NCBI GenBank assembly: GCA_003640385.1
Contig: RCAB01000626.1
Span: forward strand, 1 to 31,746
Source: Setaria digitata
Taxonomy: Eukaryota; Nematoda; Chromadorea; Rhabditida; Setariidae
Direction: 5' to 3'
Length of the DNA: 31,746 nucleotides
A model generated the notes under the pieces. The model made no database searches. It was given only the letters and a program-made list of their open reading frames with translations, and was not told the origin of the DNA. This document shows, piece after piece, positions 1-8,737 of this stretch. How positions within the stretch are numbered: position 1 is the stretch's first letter; every line of letters begins with the position of its first letter. The position numbers and the translations under genes were made by a program.

Positions 1-1346
1 TTTTTTTTTTGAATATTTTTATTGATTGATTATCATGCATGTTGATGATAACAGGAGTATATTATCTGATAATAGCAGGAAAGAAATTTACTCATTTATT
101 GTATTTTTATGAGCCGAGCTTAACGTATGTGGTTGTACAATTAACGATGAGTAGTTATGGATTAGTGTCATAATCAGTATTAACTTAAATTTAATTTCTA
201 CGAATTTTTACACTTAACTGATATTCGCTTATTCATTTCTATTATCTTTTGCACTTACTATTATCAACTAATGTGGAATGTTCTTCATTATCAGCATTAT
301 TATTGTGGATAGCTTTAACACCCTTTTATATATTATCAGTTAATGTTGCTATCAGTGTAAACTATTAACTAAGTATTGCTATCAATGAATGCTGCAATTA
401 CTTTCAAAGTTTTACAAATTTTTGAAACTTAATAAGTGCTCGCTTATCATTCTTTTTATCATAAATGCATTTTTTTTTTTAAATCATGTTAAATATTACA
501 GCAGTGTAAGCTCTCCTGCTCAACAATTCTTTCTTTCCATGCATATCAATTTTGTCATTGTTAATGATAAAGGGATTGAATCATGATACAAGCTGAAATA
601 AACTTTTCATTGTGGGCAATTATAGTGCTAGTTAATTATGGCTTCGAAAAATTCATGCTGATGAATTTATTATAATTATTAAACAACTTCAAACTTAATT
701 TTTAACTGGAATCGTAAATTTAGTCTGAAAAAGTGTTTCGGACTAATGTGCTCGATTTTATTTGCAACCCATTTAAATATCAAAATTTTTCGCAATCCAA
801 AAAATACGTTGTCTCTTTTCTAATTACTTCAATAAAATTCAGACTTTTTCCGAATTTATTACTTAATAAAAATGTGGACTAACATTTCCAAGCCCAATTC
901 AATTTCGAAATTCCAATATACTGTTTTTCTTTCAGAATTATTTAAATACGATATAAACATTCAATTATTTAAATGGAAAGAAAATAAAGCGTTGACTAAG
1001 AATATTTCAAATAGCTTCAAAAAAAAGGACAAATGATTTCCGAATAAATTTTTTTAAATTATGTTTGAATCCTTAAAAAGTACTCATTTATAGCTGCAAT
1101 AAATAGCGGTAATCCAATGAAGAAAGCTTGTAATCGGTTGCTATGAATATTTATGTATTTCATAGCAAAAAGGGTCAATTAAGCAATTAACGTTCGAGTT
1201 GAAGTGTGACTTTCCTCCCTTTTTTTTCGAAAGTGCGTACAGTGCTGGACAAATCTTTTGCTAAATTCTATTCATTCACCGACAAATTTACGATTTACAC
1301 GTATTATCATGCCGTCGGTGTACTGATTATCATTTGTGATTTGTTG
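1..1346. other. AT-rich intergenic sequence, no gene recognised
   Basis: I read both strands and found only short open frames with low-complexity, AT-driven composition. The 65-codon frame at 389-586 (+) has a hydrophobic, F/L/I-rich product of the kind expected by chance here. The first bases (poly-T, then TTTTTATT near 17-24) would read as AATAAA plus an A-tract on the - strand. They could mark the 3' end of a - strand transcript such as the candidate at 1347-1623, but this is weak. Confidence 0.5.
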
Positions 1347-1623
1347 CTAGAACTTTTTTTCTATTAAGAGGTTAAGAACAGTGATGATGTTCTTGATGTC
1401 GAAGACGAAGGGTAGCACAGATACATTGTTTTTGGAAGTATATTCTCGCTCAGCTGATTTTTCCTCCTACAGCAGGTATTCCATTACACCTGACATATTC
1501 TCATTTAAATAAATCCGAACTTAATAAAAAAACATATAGTAGGAACGGAAGGAAAAAAGGAAGTACTCACACCGTTTGCTATCAGAAGCAGAGTCAAATT
1601 GAAAGCAATTTTGACAAAGATTT
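1347..1623 (-). CDS. candidate small secreted protein, two 3' exons (5' exon not found)
   Basis: This is a weak but structured candidate. On the - strand, 1623-1571 follows a possible acceptor (ttgtaag) and reads IFVKIAFNLTLLLIANG, a typical hydrophobic signal-peptide core. It ends at a very good donor (GGT|gtgagt). Joined in phase 0 to 1466-1347 (acceptor tgctgtag), it continues EEKSAEREYTS and later SVLPFVFDIKNIITVL, then stops with TAG at 1349-1347. The first exon needs one upstream base to complete a codon: an unseen exon ending ATG-A would give a start MKIFVK, but I could not locate one. The opposite strand is also open here (1384-1512, 42 codons, followed by AATAAA-like sequence), so strand and reality are uncertain. 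I recognise no family. Confidence 0.22.
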
Positions 1624-2370
1624 CTTACAAGGAAATTTTTTGGTATAGAAGAAAAACCTACAAATTAAATCTGTCAGGTTAGGTTAGAGAAAATTACTTG
1701 TTTATGATTATTTCTTTGCATATGAGCGTAAGAAGTATTACATATAAATTTCCTTGTTTTTGTCTGTTGGATCGTGTTTTTTCCTGCAGTTTGCTTCATG
1801 CTTTTAAATTTTCATTCAATTAAGAAGATTGGATCGATATATCGTACCTTTAAGGATAAAGGATTTTCGAGAATAAACTCCATTATGTTGATTGATAATT
1901 GTTTACATTAGAGATTCACTTGATTGAAACGGAAAACTTTTATTGCTTTCTGTGCATTTTAGATTAATTCTGAAATTGATAAATTAGTGCCGAGAAGATG
2001 GACTTCTACGATGGTTTCGTACTGATCACACCCATATGAACGAAGAAATAGCACATTCATTGCTCATTCATCATTCATAGCTTATCCTTCGTTCATCCAG
2101 CATTTTCGTTCGACTTTTTCTCCAGTCAGCCAACATTTTCGTTTGATATCATTCTGCAGCAGCCACTTCAATATTTTGAAGACGGCTATCTCCTCATTGT
2201 TGATTTTGAAAGCTGAAAGTTAGGTAAGTTATTTAATGAAATTAACAATTGTTATTGATTATAACTTATCTATCGGAGCAATCAGTTTGACTTCATTAAA
2301 ATAAAATTTACTCAATTCTTTGTAGGTATTTGTGAAAATTTCATGTTCTTTAAAATTTTAGTACAATGCA

Positions 2371-2664
2371 TTACCAAAATTTACTGTTGTTGCATTATCG
2401 TTTTTTAGATTTGATGTGAAATATTTTAATGCCTTGGTGGAGGTGTAGAAAATAGTGTTGTAAGTCACCTTAAATTATGTCAATTGTTATCACATAGTAA
2501 TATAGGAAATGCAANGTGTATTACCAAAGTTTACTGTTGTTGCATTCTCGTTTTTTAGATTTGATGTGAAATATTTTAATGCCTTAGCGGAGGTGTAGAA
2601 AGTAGTGTTCTAAGTCACCTTAAATTATGTCAATTGTTATCACATAGTAATATAGGAAATGCAA
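2371..2664. repeat. ~145-bp near-identical tandem duplication flanking an N
   Basis: The stretch 2371-2514 is repeated at 2521-2664 with an offset of exactly 150 bases. I see only about half a dozen substitutions, for example accaaaat/accaaagt, attatcg/attctcg and ccttggtgg/ccttagcgg. The single undetermined base at 2515 sits right at the junction. This pattern fits an uncollapsed overlap between two haplotypes or contigs better than a true tandem duplication, but sequence alone cannot separate the two. The second copy ends about 40 bases before the guanylate kinase leader. Confidence 0.9.
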
Positions 2665-2693
2665 CTTGGAGCGAGATTTCATCCTCACTTTCT

Positions 2694-2705
2694 TTTTAAA
2701 TTTAG
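2694..2705 (+). promoter_or_regulatory. probable splice-leader or 5'UTR acceptor before guanylate kinase
   Basis: A pyrimidine- and T-rich run (ctttctttttaaatttag) ends in AG at 2704-2705, 17 bases upstream of the guanylate kinase ATG at 2723. No matching upstream exon is evident, so nematode spliced-leader trans-splicing is a reasonable reading. It is inferred, not shown. Confidence 0.45.
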
Positions 2706-2722
2706 ATTGGTTGTAACGTAAA

Positions 2723-4540
2723 ATGAAGCCAATTGTGATATCAGGTCCATCGGGAGGGGGTAAAAGTACCGTCATTACTAAGGCTATGGAAACGTATCCA
2801 AATACATTTGCTTTTGCTGTATCACGTAAGTACACTGATTTCACAAATTTCATGTTTAATGTTTCGTCAATGAACATAAAGTTTTTATGTTGCTAAAAAA
2901 GAAATCTACGATGAAAGAGTAACTTGTAATACTCTTATTGTTAAGACTCTGTTTGACGATGTTTCCGTCAAATAATTTTTTGTACACCTACTAATGTAGA
3001 GAAAAAAAAATACGATAAATTTCAGATACGACACGAAAGCCGCGACCTGGTGAAGTCAATGGTAAGAATTATTGGTTTGTAACAGAAGAAAAATTTGAAG
3101 AAATGATAAAAAATAGTGAATTCTTGGAATATGCAGCGTTTGGTGGCAATATGTACGGGACTTCGTATGTTTTAAATAATTTTTTCAAGATTTTCTCATT
3201 ACGAAATGCTTGATGACTGGCAGCTATCTGGAAGGATATCCAGATATTAAACAGAAAGAAAAAGCAATTTTCAGAAAGAAAGCATTAGAGGACGTGTCGA
3301 AAGCAGGATGTATATGTATCCTGGATGTGGAACTCCAAGGTGTGCGTAATATACGCAAATACGGATTGGATGCAAAATATATTCTAGTCAGAACACCAAA
3401 TCTAGAAATACTGGTATCATCCTTAATTTGTTTTTCCTTCTAGAAGAATATATATATTTATTTTTCAGACATCGCCTTTTGCAGTGCAGCTCAAGTAAGA
3501 TAAATTAACTAAATAATAAAAAAATAAATTATTTTAATTTAAACTCAATTTAATTAGTTGAATTTATTTATCAGTTTAATTTATACTCATTTAATTAATT
3601 AATTAATTTAGCTATTTATTTATTTACCTATTTATCAATTGTTCATTTATTTAATCAATTTAATTTATTTTTATTTGAACTTCACTGAAAAAGGCGGCGG
3701 TCAGAAAAGGTTGGTGCTAGACTGTTCGCTAAAAGTGCTTCTAGTTTTTAATTGATCGCAAAAATTTACGTCCCTGATCTTAAAATATATATTTAATGAA
3801 AGAAACTGCGTTCATATAGCTAAAAGTATATTTGGATGCTGTCTATATCTCATGGACAAGAGGAACTGTAGTGGTTCCCTCAGCATGATTATAGGCTAAT
3901 TTAGTAGATCCTGAGCAATGATAAAAATGATTCAGTTTATTTTTTTTTTTTTGCCAGATAAATTGAAAGGGGGCAACGTTTGTGATATTTTTCAAGTTTT
4001 TCAGTTCATACCAGCTTGAGACATCAGGTCCAGCTAATACAATTGTTTTTATTTTAATTCTGGTTCAGAGAAGATCTAAGTATAGGCTTTGAAAAAAAAA
4101 GGAATTCAGATAACAGAAACCTATTTTATTCTTTATAATAGTTTGCTTTTTTTTCGTTGCTAATTCTGATATGTGATTTCAGAAGGAACGTTTACTTGCT
4201 CGTAACACTGAAACTGAAGAATCGTTGAAGAAACGAATGAAGCATGCAGAAGAAGATTTAAAGGCTGGTTCGTATATATCCATTTAATTTTTTTTCTCTC
4301 TTTCTCTCCCTCCAACATTTACGACCCAATTTTTTTGGAGTATTGGAATTATGAGCCAGTGTGCTTAGCGTTTAGTGTAAAATTCGTTTAATTTTAGTGG
4401 ATGCAGAACCAGACTTATTCGATTTTGTGATAATAAATGATGATTTCGAGCGAGCTTACAATTCTTTTCTGAAGGCTATCGAAGGAGAATTAAGTGAAAT
4501 TATATCTGTAAGGGATGAAATTAAAACAAATGCCATGTAA
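2723..4540 (+). CDS. guanylate kinase (GMP kinase)
   Basis: Cytosolic enzyme that phosphorylates GMP/dGMP to GDP/dGDP with ATP. Five exons close exactly in frame: 2723-2825, 3026-3164, 3275-3413, 4183-4267 and 4398-4540, giving 202 aa, close to the usual ~200. Near the N-terminus is the P-loop GPSGGGKST (residues 8-16). The GMP-binding block [12 protein letters not shown] follows, with R38, R41 and Y50, then [16 protein letters not shown] with E69, Y78 and T80 at the positions known for GMP contacts in yeast guanylate kinase. ILDVELQG follows, and the lid [13 protein letters not shown] is encoded by exon 4. The first ATG starts directly at the domain, so no targeting peptide is present. An ATG at 3210 that opens a longer frame lies in intron 2 and is not used. 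AATAAA lies at 4563-4568, just after the stop. The family assignment is firm. Confidence 0.97.
3520..3670. repeat. AT low-complexity tract in guanylate kinase intron 3
   Basis: Within the 769-base third intron (3414-4182) a run built only from variants of TTTAATT, TTAATTAA and TTTATTTA includes four head-to-tail AATT units. It looks like simple-sequence expansion. The rest of this intron shows no exon-like segment. Confidence 0.7.
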
Positions 4541-4562
4541 TAGTGTTGTTTCTCGTCAGGAA

Positions 4563-4568
4563 AATAAA
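4563..4568 (+). terminator. polyadenylation signal of guanylate kinase
   Basis: AATAAA lies 22 bases after the TAA stop at 4538-4540 and is followed by T/G-rich sequence, the usual arrangement for a nematode 3' end. It implies a very short 3'UTR. Confidence 0.65.
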
Positions 4569-5400
4569 TAGTTTGTCAAGTTTGCTGTTGTTGTATAATT
4601 TCTTTATTATATCACGTACATTTTGTAATCTATAGTTGCTGTAAAATACGAAGTCATTGTAATAGCATTTACGGAGTTGTATGACACGTATAATTTGTAG
4701 GCATGAAATTATATATTAAATTATGTATCACGTGTGCTTTGGCTCGACAGATCCTGATATTTCGTAAAACCTGAATCATTAATGTTATGTATGAGAAGGA
4801 TTTGCAATCTCATACTTGAAACATAACACGTGTATGTTAATATTAGTGAATGGGAACTTTTGCGAAGAAAATGTGCTTAAGTAGAGTTTTGATTAATGAA
4901 ATTTTGGTGGAGTTTATTTGCAAGTGTATCTTGATGTCTTTTTATTTCGAATTTCTCAAGGGGCACACAGTTCAGGAATGGCGTGTGTCACGTGTTACAT
5001 GCCTCGTATCATTTGGCTGAGATAATCACTTGGCACTGGGGCATTCTTGATATAGATGGAATAGAGACAGATGTAGAGGGTTCAAGGTGGTGCTATTGTG
5101 GAGGCTACAAGGATATTAGGGACTAGGGATTGTCTAGGGGAATACTGCAGAGGGCTCCGTACAAATAGATGAATAGTGAGAATTGCGAAAAATGATGATT
5201 CTCATAGTCCTGAAGTGTTTCAAAGGTTGATTGCTGGTAGGATATTGATCAAAACAATGCAAAAGAGTGGTTTAGGATCGTGAAATACATTTTCTGTAGG
5301 TTTATAGCAGTTTTTCTTACTGATTAAATAGTTTGATTAGTATTTTACTATCAGTTACATAAACATATTCTTATTAGCTTTATTTCAATGTTTTGTTGTA
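4569..5400. promoter_or_regulatory. intergenic region with three CACGTG E-boxes
   Basis: This spacer separates guanylate kinase from the TFB1M-like gene. No exon-like segment is visible. Perfect CACGTG palindromes occur at 4729-4734, 4827-4832 and 4989-4994, each followed by T, and related ACGTA/ACGTG cores lie nearby (about 4614 and 4685). Such sites are classic bHLH-zip (Myc/Mad/TFEB-type) targets. Use here as a promoter or enhancer of the downstream gene is inference. Confidence 0.4.
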
Positions 5401-5541
5401 GATGGCTGTTTGAAAGATTCAGTAAGTTCAGTGGATGACGGAGCAAGTGGAAGATGAGAAATATTGAGGAATATTATCGAACTCTTCTTACGGATTATTC
5501 ATATTAGTTCTTTGGACGAACAATCAATTGAGAAGGTTATT
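5401..5541 (+). promoter_or_regulatory. probable 5' leader of the TFB1M-like gene, with minimal uORF
   Basis: A strong acceptor-like sequence (ttttgttgtag) ends at 5401 and is followed at once by ATG GCT GTT TGA, a three-codon upstream ORF (5402-5413). A consensus donor (gtaagt) follows at about 5421 and an acceptor-like atattag at about 5505, so the leader may itself be spliced. The main ORF frame is open back to a TTG at 5464, but the first in-frame ATG is 5542, which also fits the family's N-terminus. Confidence 0.35.
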
Positions 5542-8165
5542 ATGGCGACAAACTTCTCACGTCTACCACCATTGCCATCATTAAAAAATTTTTTATATAC
5601 ATACCAACTACAAGCCAAGAAAATCCTGTCACAGAATTATCTGATGGATATGAATTTGACACGAAAAGTTCGCTATGTTTTTCTTTATTTTTCTTTTTTC
5701 GTTGGTTTATGAAAAGTTATTAGATGAAGAAAGGAACAATTATATTGGGGAGATTTTCGATTTAATATTTACTTATTGTTGGATGATTTCTTCATCTGAC
5801 TGTTCAGTCTTTATTATGAATGTAAAAGTGAAAATGAAAAATCTTGTTCCGGGAATATATGTAGTACAGTGTGCTGAAATATGAAATAAGGAAAATCTAT
5901 GATCTAAAATCTAAAATCCATCATATGAAATAAGATGTAACTTTTCAAAGAATGTTATTCATCAGCTGATGGATGCAAAAGTGTGCGTAAATAAAGAAGT
6001 GCAGACATTGATATGAATGACTTTTGAAATTACCAGAGATATTTTTCTTATTCTTTTTTCTTGTTGTTGCAGATAGTAAGGCAAGCAAAAGTAAACGAAG
6101 GTGATTGCGTAGTTGAAGTTGGACCTGGTCCAGGGTCAATTACTCGTGCTATACTGGAAACGAATTGTCGACGACTTGATGTCATTGAAGTGGATCATCG
6201 TTTTATCCCACCACTTGAAGTGAATTTATAAAGCGCTTTTATGTTGTGTGTAGTAAATGACTGTTTTAGTGGAAATTTTGGGACTGTCATCAGTTAATAA
6301 AAGTTCCGTTTTCTTCGTGAGTTAAGAAGTCAAACATGGTAAGAAATACTTTAGAGAAGAACTCAATTAGAAGAATGTAGGGATGAATAGCTTGTAAATA
6401 GTTTAGGAAGCAACAAAAAAGAGTAAATGTGGACATGAATAATGAATATATAAGAAGATGGAAGACGAAAAATATTTTATATTTATGCTCAGTTTTAATG
6501 TTGTTTAGGTACTGAAGGAAGCTAGCGAAGAGCGTATGTTCATTCATCGAGCCGATATTTTAAAAACAGATATTAGACAAATTTGGTTGAAAGCTGGTGT
6601 CGAACATGTTGCTTGGGAAGATGATAGCTTGCCGAAATTGCACATCATTGGCAATTTACCCTTCAATATTGCCTCTCCACTTATTATAAAGTTTGTTTGA
6701 ATACTCCACATTCTTGAATCATCTTTTTGTAAAAGTGTTTTTAATAGCATACTCTATATGCAAAAGCAAACATATTTTTGTCCTATCCATGTAGATTTAT
6801 ATGAAATGAGTGTGTGCAGCGTACTAAGAATTTACTGGAACTGATGTTTTTCTTTTTCTGTCTACTTTTTTGTAGATTCCTTCGTGAAATGCTATATCGT
6901 CAAGGACCATGGTCGTTTGGACGTGTCCCACTGTTGCTAACATTTCAGCTGGAAGTAGCAGAACGACTTTGTGCTCCAGTCGACTCTCCATTCCGAGCCA
7001 GGATTTCAATCATGTCCTCATTTATCACCGAACCTAAATTACTTTTTCAGATACCAGGTACGAGAACTTTGCAGAGGACATTACCACTGCTTGAATTTCA
7101 AGATTAAAAAAAAATATATATGCAGTGTGTTGTTTCACTTTCCACTTGTTTGCCTAGTTATTTGAAGTTCTTGAGCTCCTCTCTTAATATTATTTGCTGA
7201 TTTTACAGGACGATGCTTTGTTCCATCTCCTAAGGTGAATGTCGGTGTCGTGCGATTTATTCCCAGACAAGACCCACTGATTAAAACTTCGTTTGAAGTG
7301 AGTTTCGAGAGTTTCAAGAATTTAATTTTTTCTTCTTTTTTTGCACTCTCTCTTGCATTTTTTTCCCTATCCAACTAACAGATGATACAGACAGTCCGGG
7401 CACGTTTTGCGAATGGCAAAATTTTGTATCATTTGTGAGGGAAAGTACATTTATTATCTATCTTAACTGTGCAAGATGAGCTGATGATGGTGATAATTTT
7501 AAATGATCAAAGAGCTGGGAATATGGGTACTCTGTAAAATGCTCAAGTAATATACGAACTTTTCAGGTAGTGGAAAAAGTTTGCCGACGTATTTTCAACT
7601 ACAGACAAAAATATGTTGTCAAAGGAGTTCGAAGTCTTTACCCCAAAGAATTGGCTGACAGTTTAGCTAATGATTTACTGGAACGATGTCGAATTGATCC
7701 TTCAACCATTCCCATATATCTTGGGGTAGAACAATTTGCTGATATGTGCTATGTTTATGAAGGTCATTGCCGAAAGTATGTTTTCAGTAGTGCATTTATT
7801 ATTTGCTACTGTAAGTATTTGCAATTTCTCTTCTTCCTGGCACATGCTTAAGTTATTTTTTCACTTTAGTTTTACAGGTCAGTTACGGAATATACGGCTT
7901 TAAGTACGTTGGATGTAACAAGTTTGTAATGAGTTCACCCAGCTTGAGTGTCATCGTCAGATTTCCTAGTTGCCGGTATTCATGATTTTTGCTACCCTGC
8001 TTCAGGTTTCCGGGTATATTTCTCTATGAACATTCAAATCAAAATCGTACTTTGGAGCAGCTTGCTCAGCTACCAAATGCTGTACCACCTCCAAATCCTT
8101 TTGATAAAGAGTTTCCGTCGGATGGTGTCAAGTTATCAGATGCTGCAGCACTATTTTCTGAATAA
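5542..8165 (+). CDS. mitochondrial rRNA dimethyladenosine transferase (TFB1M/KsgA family)
   Basis: S-adenosylmethionine-dependent enzyme family that dimethylates two adjacent adenines in the 3' hairpin of small-subunit rRNA; the TFB1M branch acts in mitochondria. Seven exons: 5542-5667, 6073-6219, 6509-6690, 6876-7057, 7209-7297, 7567-7775 and 8006-8165, giving 364 aa with all phases closing. The N-terminus LPPLPSLKNF...KKILSQNYLMD matches the TFB1M-type opening. Motif I is VEVGPGPGSITRAI (about residues 56-69), the acidic SAM-ribose region is DVIEVDHR, motif IV is NLPFNIASPL (140-149), and the FQLEVAERLCAP block follows. The C-terminal lobe contains PSPKVNVGVVRF. No long presequence is visible; like other TFB1M proteins it starts almost at the domain. 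The first donor (gttcgc) is atypical. TFB1M is preferred over nuclear DIMT1 on these N-terminal and motif features. Confidence 0.95.
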
Positions 8166-8737
8166 TAATGTTGGAAAATGATAGAATTTGCTTAGACGAT
8201 CTACTATGAACGGAAATATGCTACTATATAAAATTATAAATTGCTTTTATATTTGTCAATTTTTTTTACTCTGTTCTTCGTATATTTTTAATTCTCAAAT
8301 GATTTGCACGGGTTTAAATTTGTTATCTCCATAGTAATACAGACTGCTTTTGTACAGATGAGTAAATGTTACTGATGGACCATTTTAAGCATCGGCAATT
8401 AACATTTGACTTTTTACCATTCAATTTGAAGCTTCATTTTTCTTCAATGATTAAGGTATAAAGAATAAAGAAACTGCTAATATTTTCTGTTTGGAGCAGT
8501 TATGAAGGAAAGGTTACCTGGTGCTTGGTGTTTCTTCAATTATCTTAGGAAGATTAAATCTGGACGGCAGATGTAATTAAGGGGTTCAGTTTGGATGGCT
8601 TTGAAATTTTGTTTCACATAAATAGAATCAAGGCAAATCTATATTATTGAATATTCTTTATTAAATAAACTGTTACCTGTAAGGAAATTTAGTCAATAAT
8701 TGTTCAGGATATAAACTTCAGAAGATCAGAAGCAGTT
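8166..8737. other. spacer between TFB1M-like and SRFBP1-like genes
   Basis: About 570 bases with no exon-like open frame. AATAAA occurs at 8464-8469, a plausible but distant polyadenylation signal for the TFB1M-like gene, and another AATAAA lies near 8664. A tttcag-like acceptor (ataaacttcag) ends at 8721, 16 bases before the next ATG, and may be a trans-splice site. Same orientation and modest spacing leave an operon possible but unproven. Confidence 0.45.

Noticed and set aside
3210..3443. 77-codon ATG frame (MMTGSYLEG...) as a separate start for guanylate kinase
   Set aside because: Its 5' part is intron 2. Joining the donor at 3165 to the acceptor at 3274 restores the conserved YGTS-KKALED sequence, and total frame closes at 202 aa.
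5464..5541. N-terminal extension of the TFB1M-like protein from 5464
   Set aside because: The frame is open, but 5464 is a TTG codon. The first ATG (5542) matches the family N-terminus.
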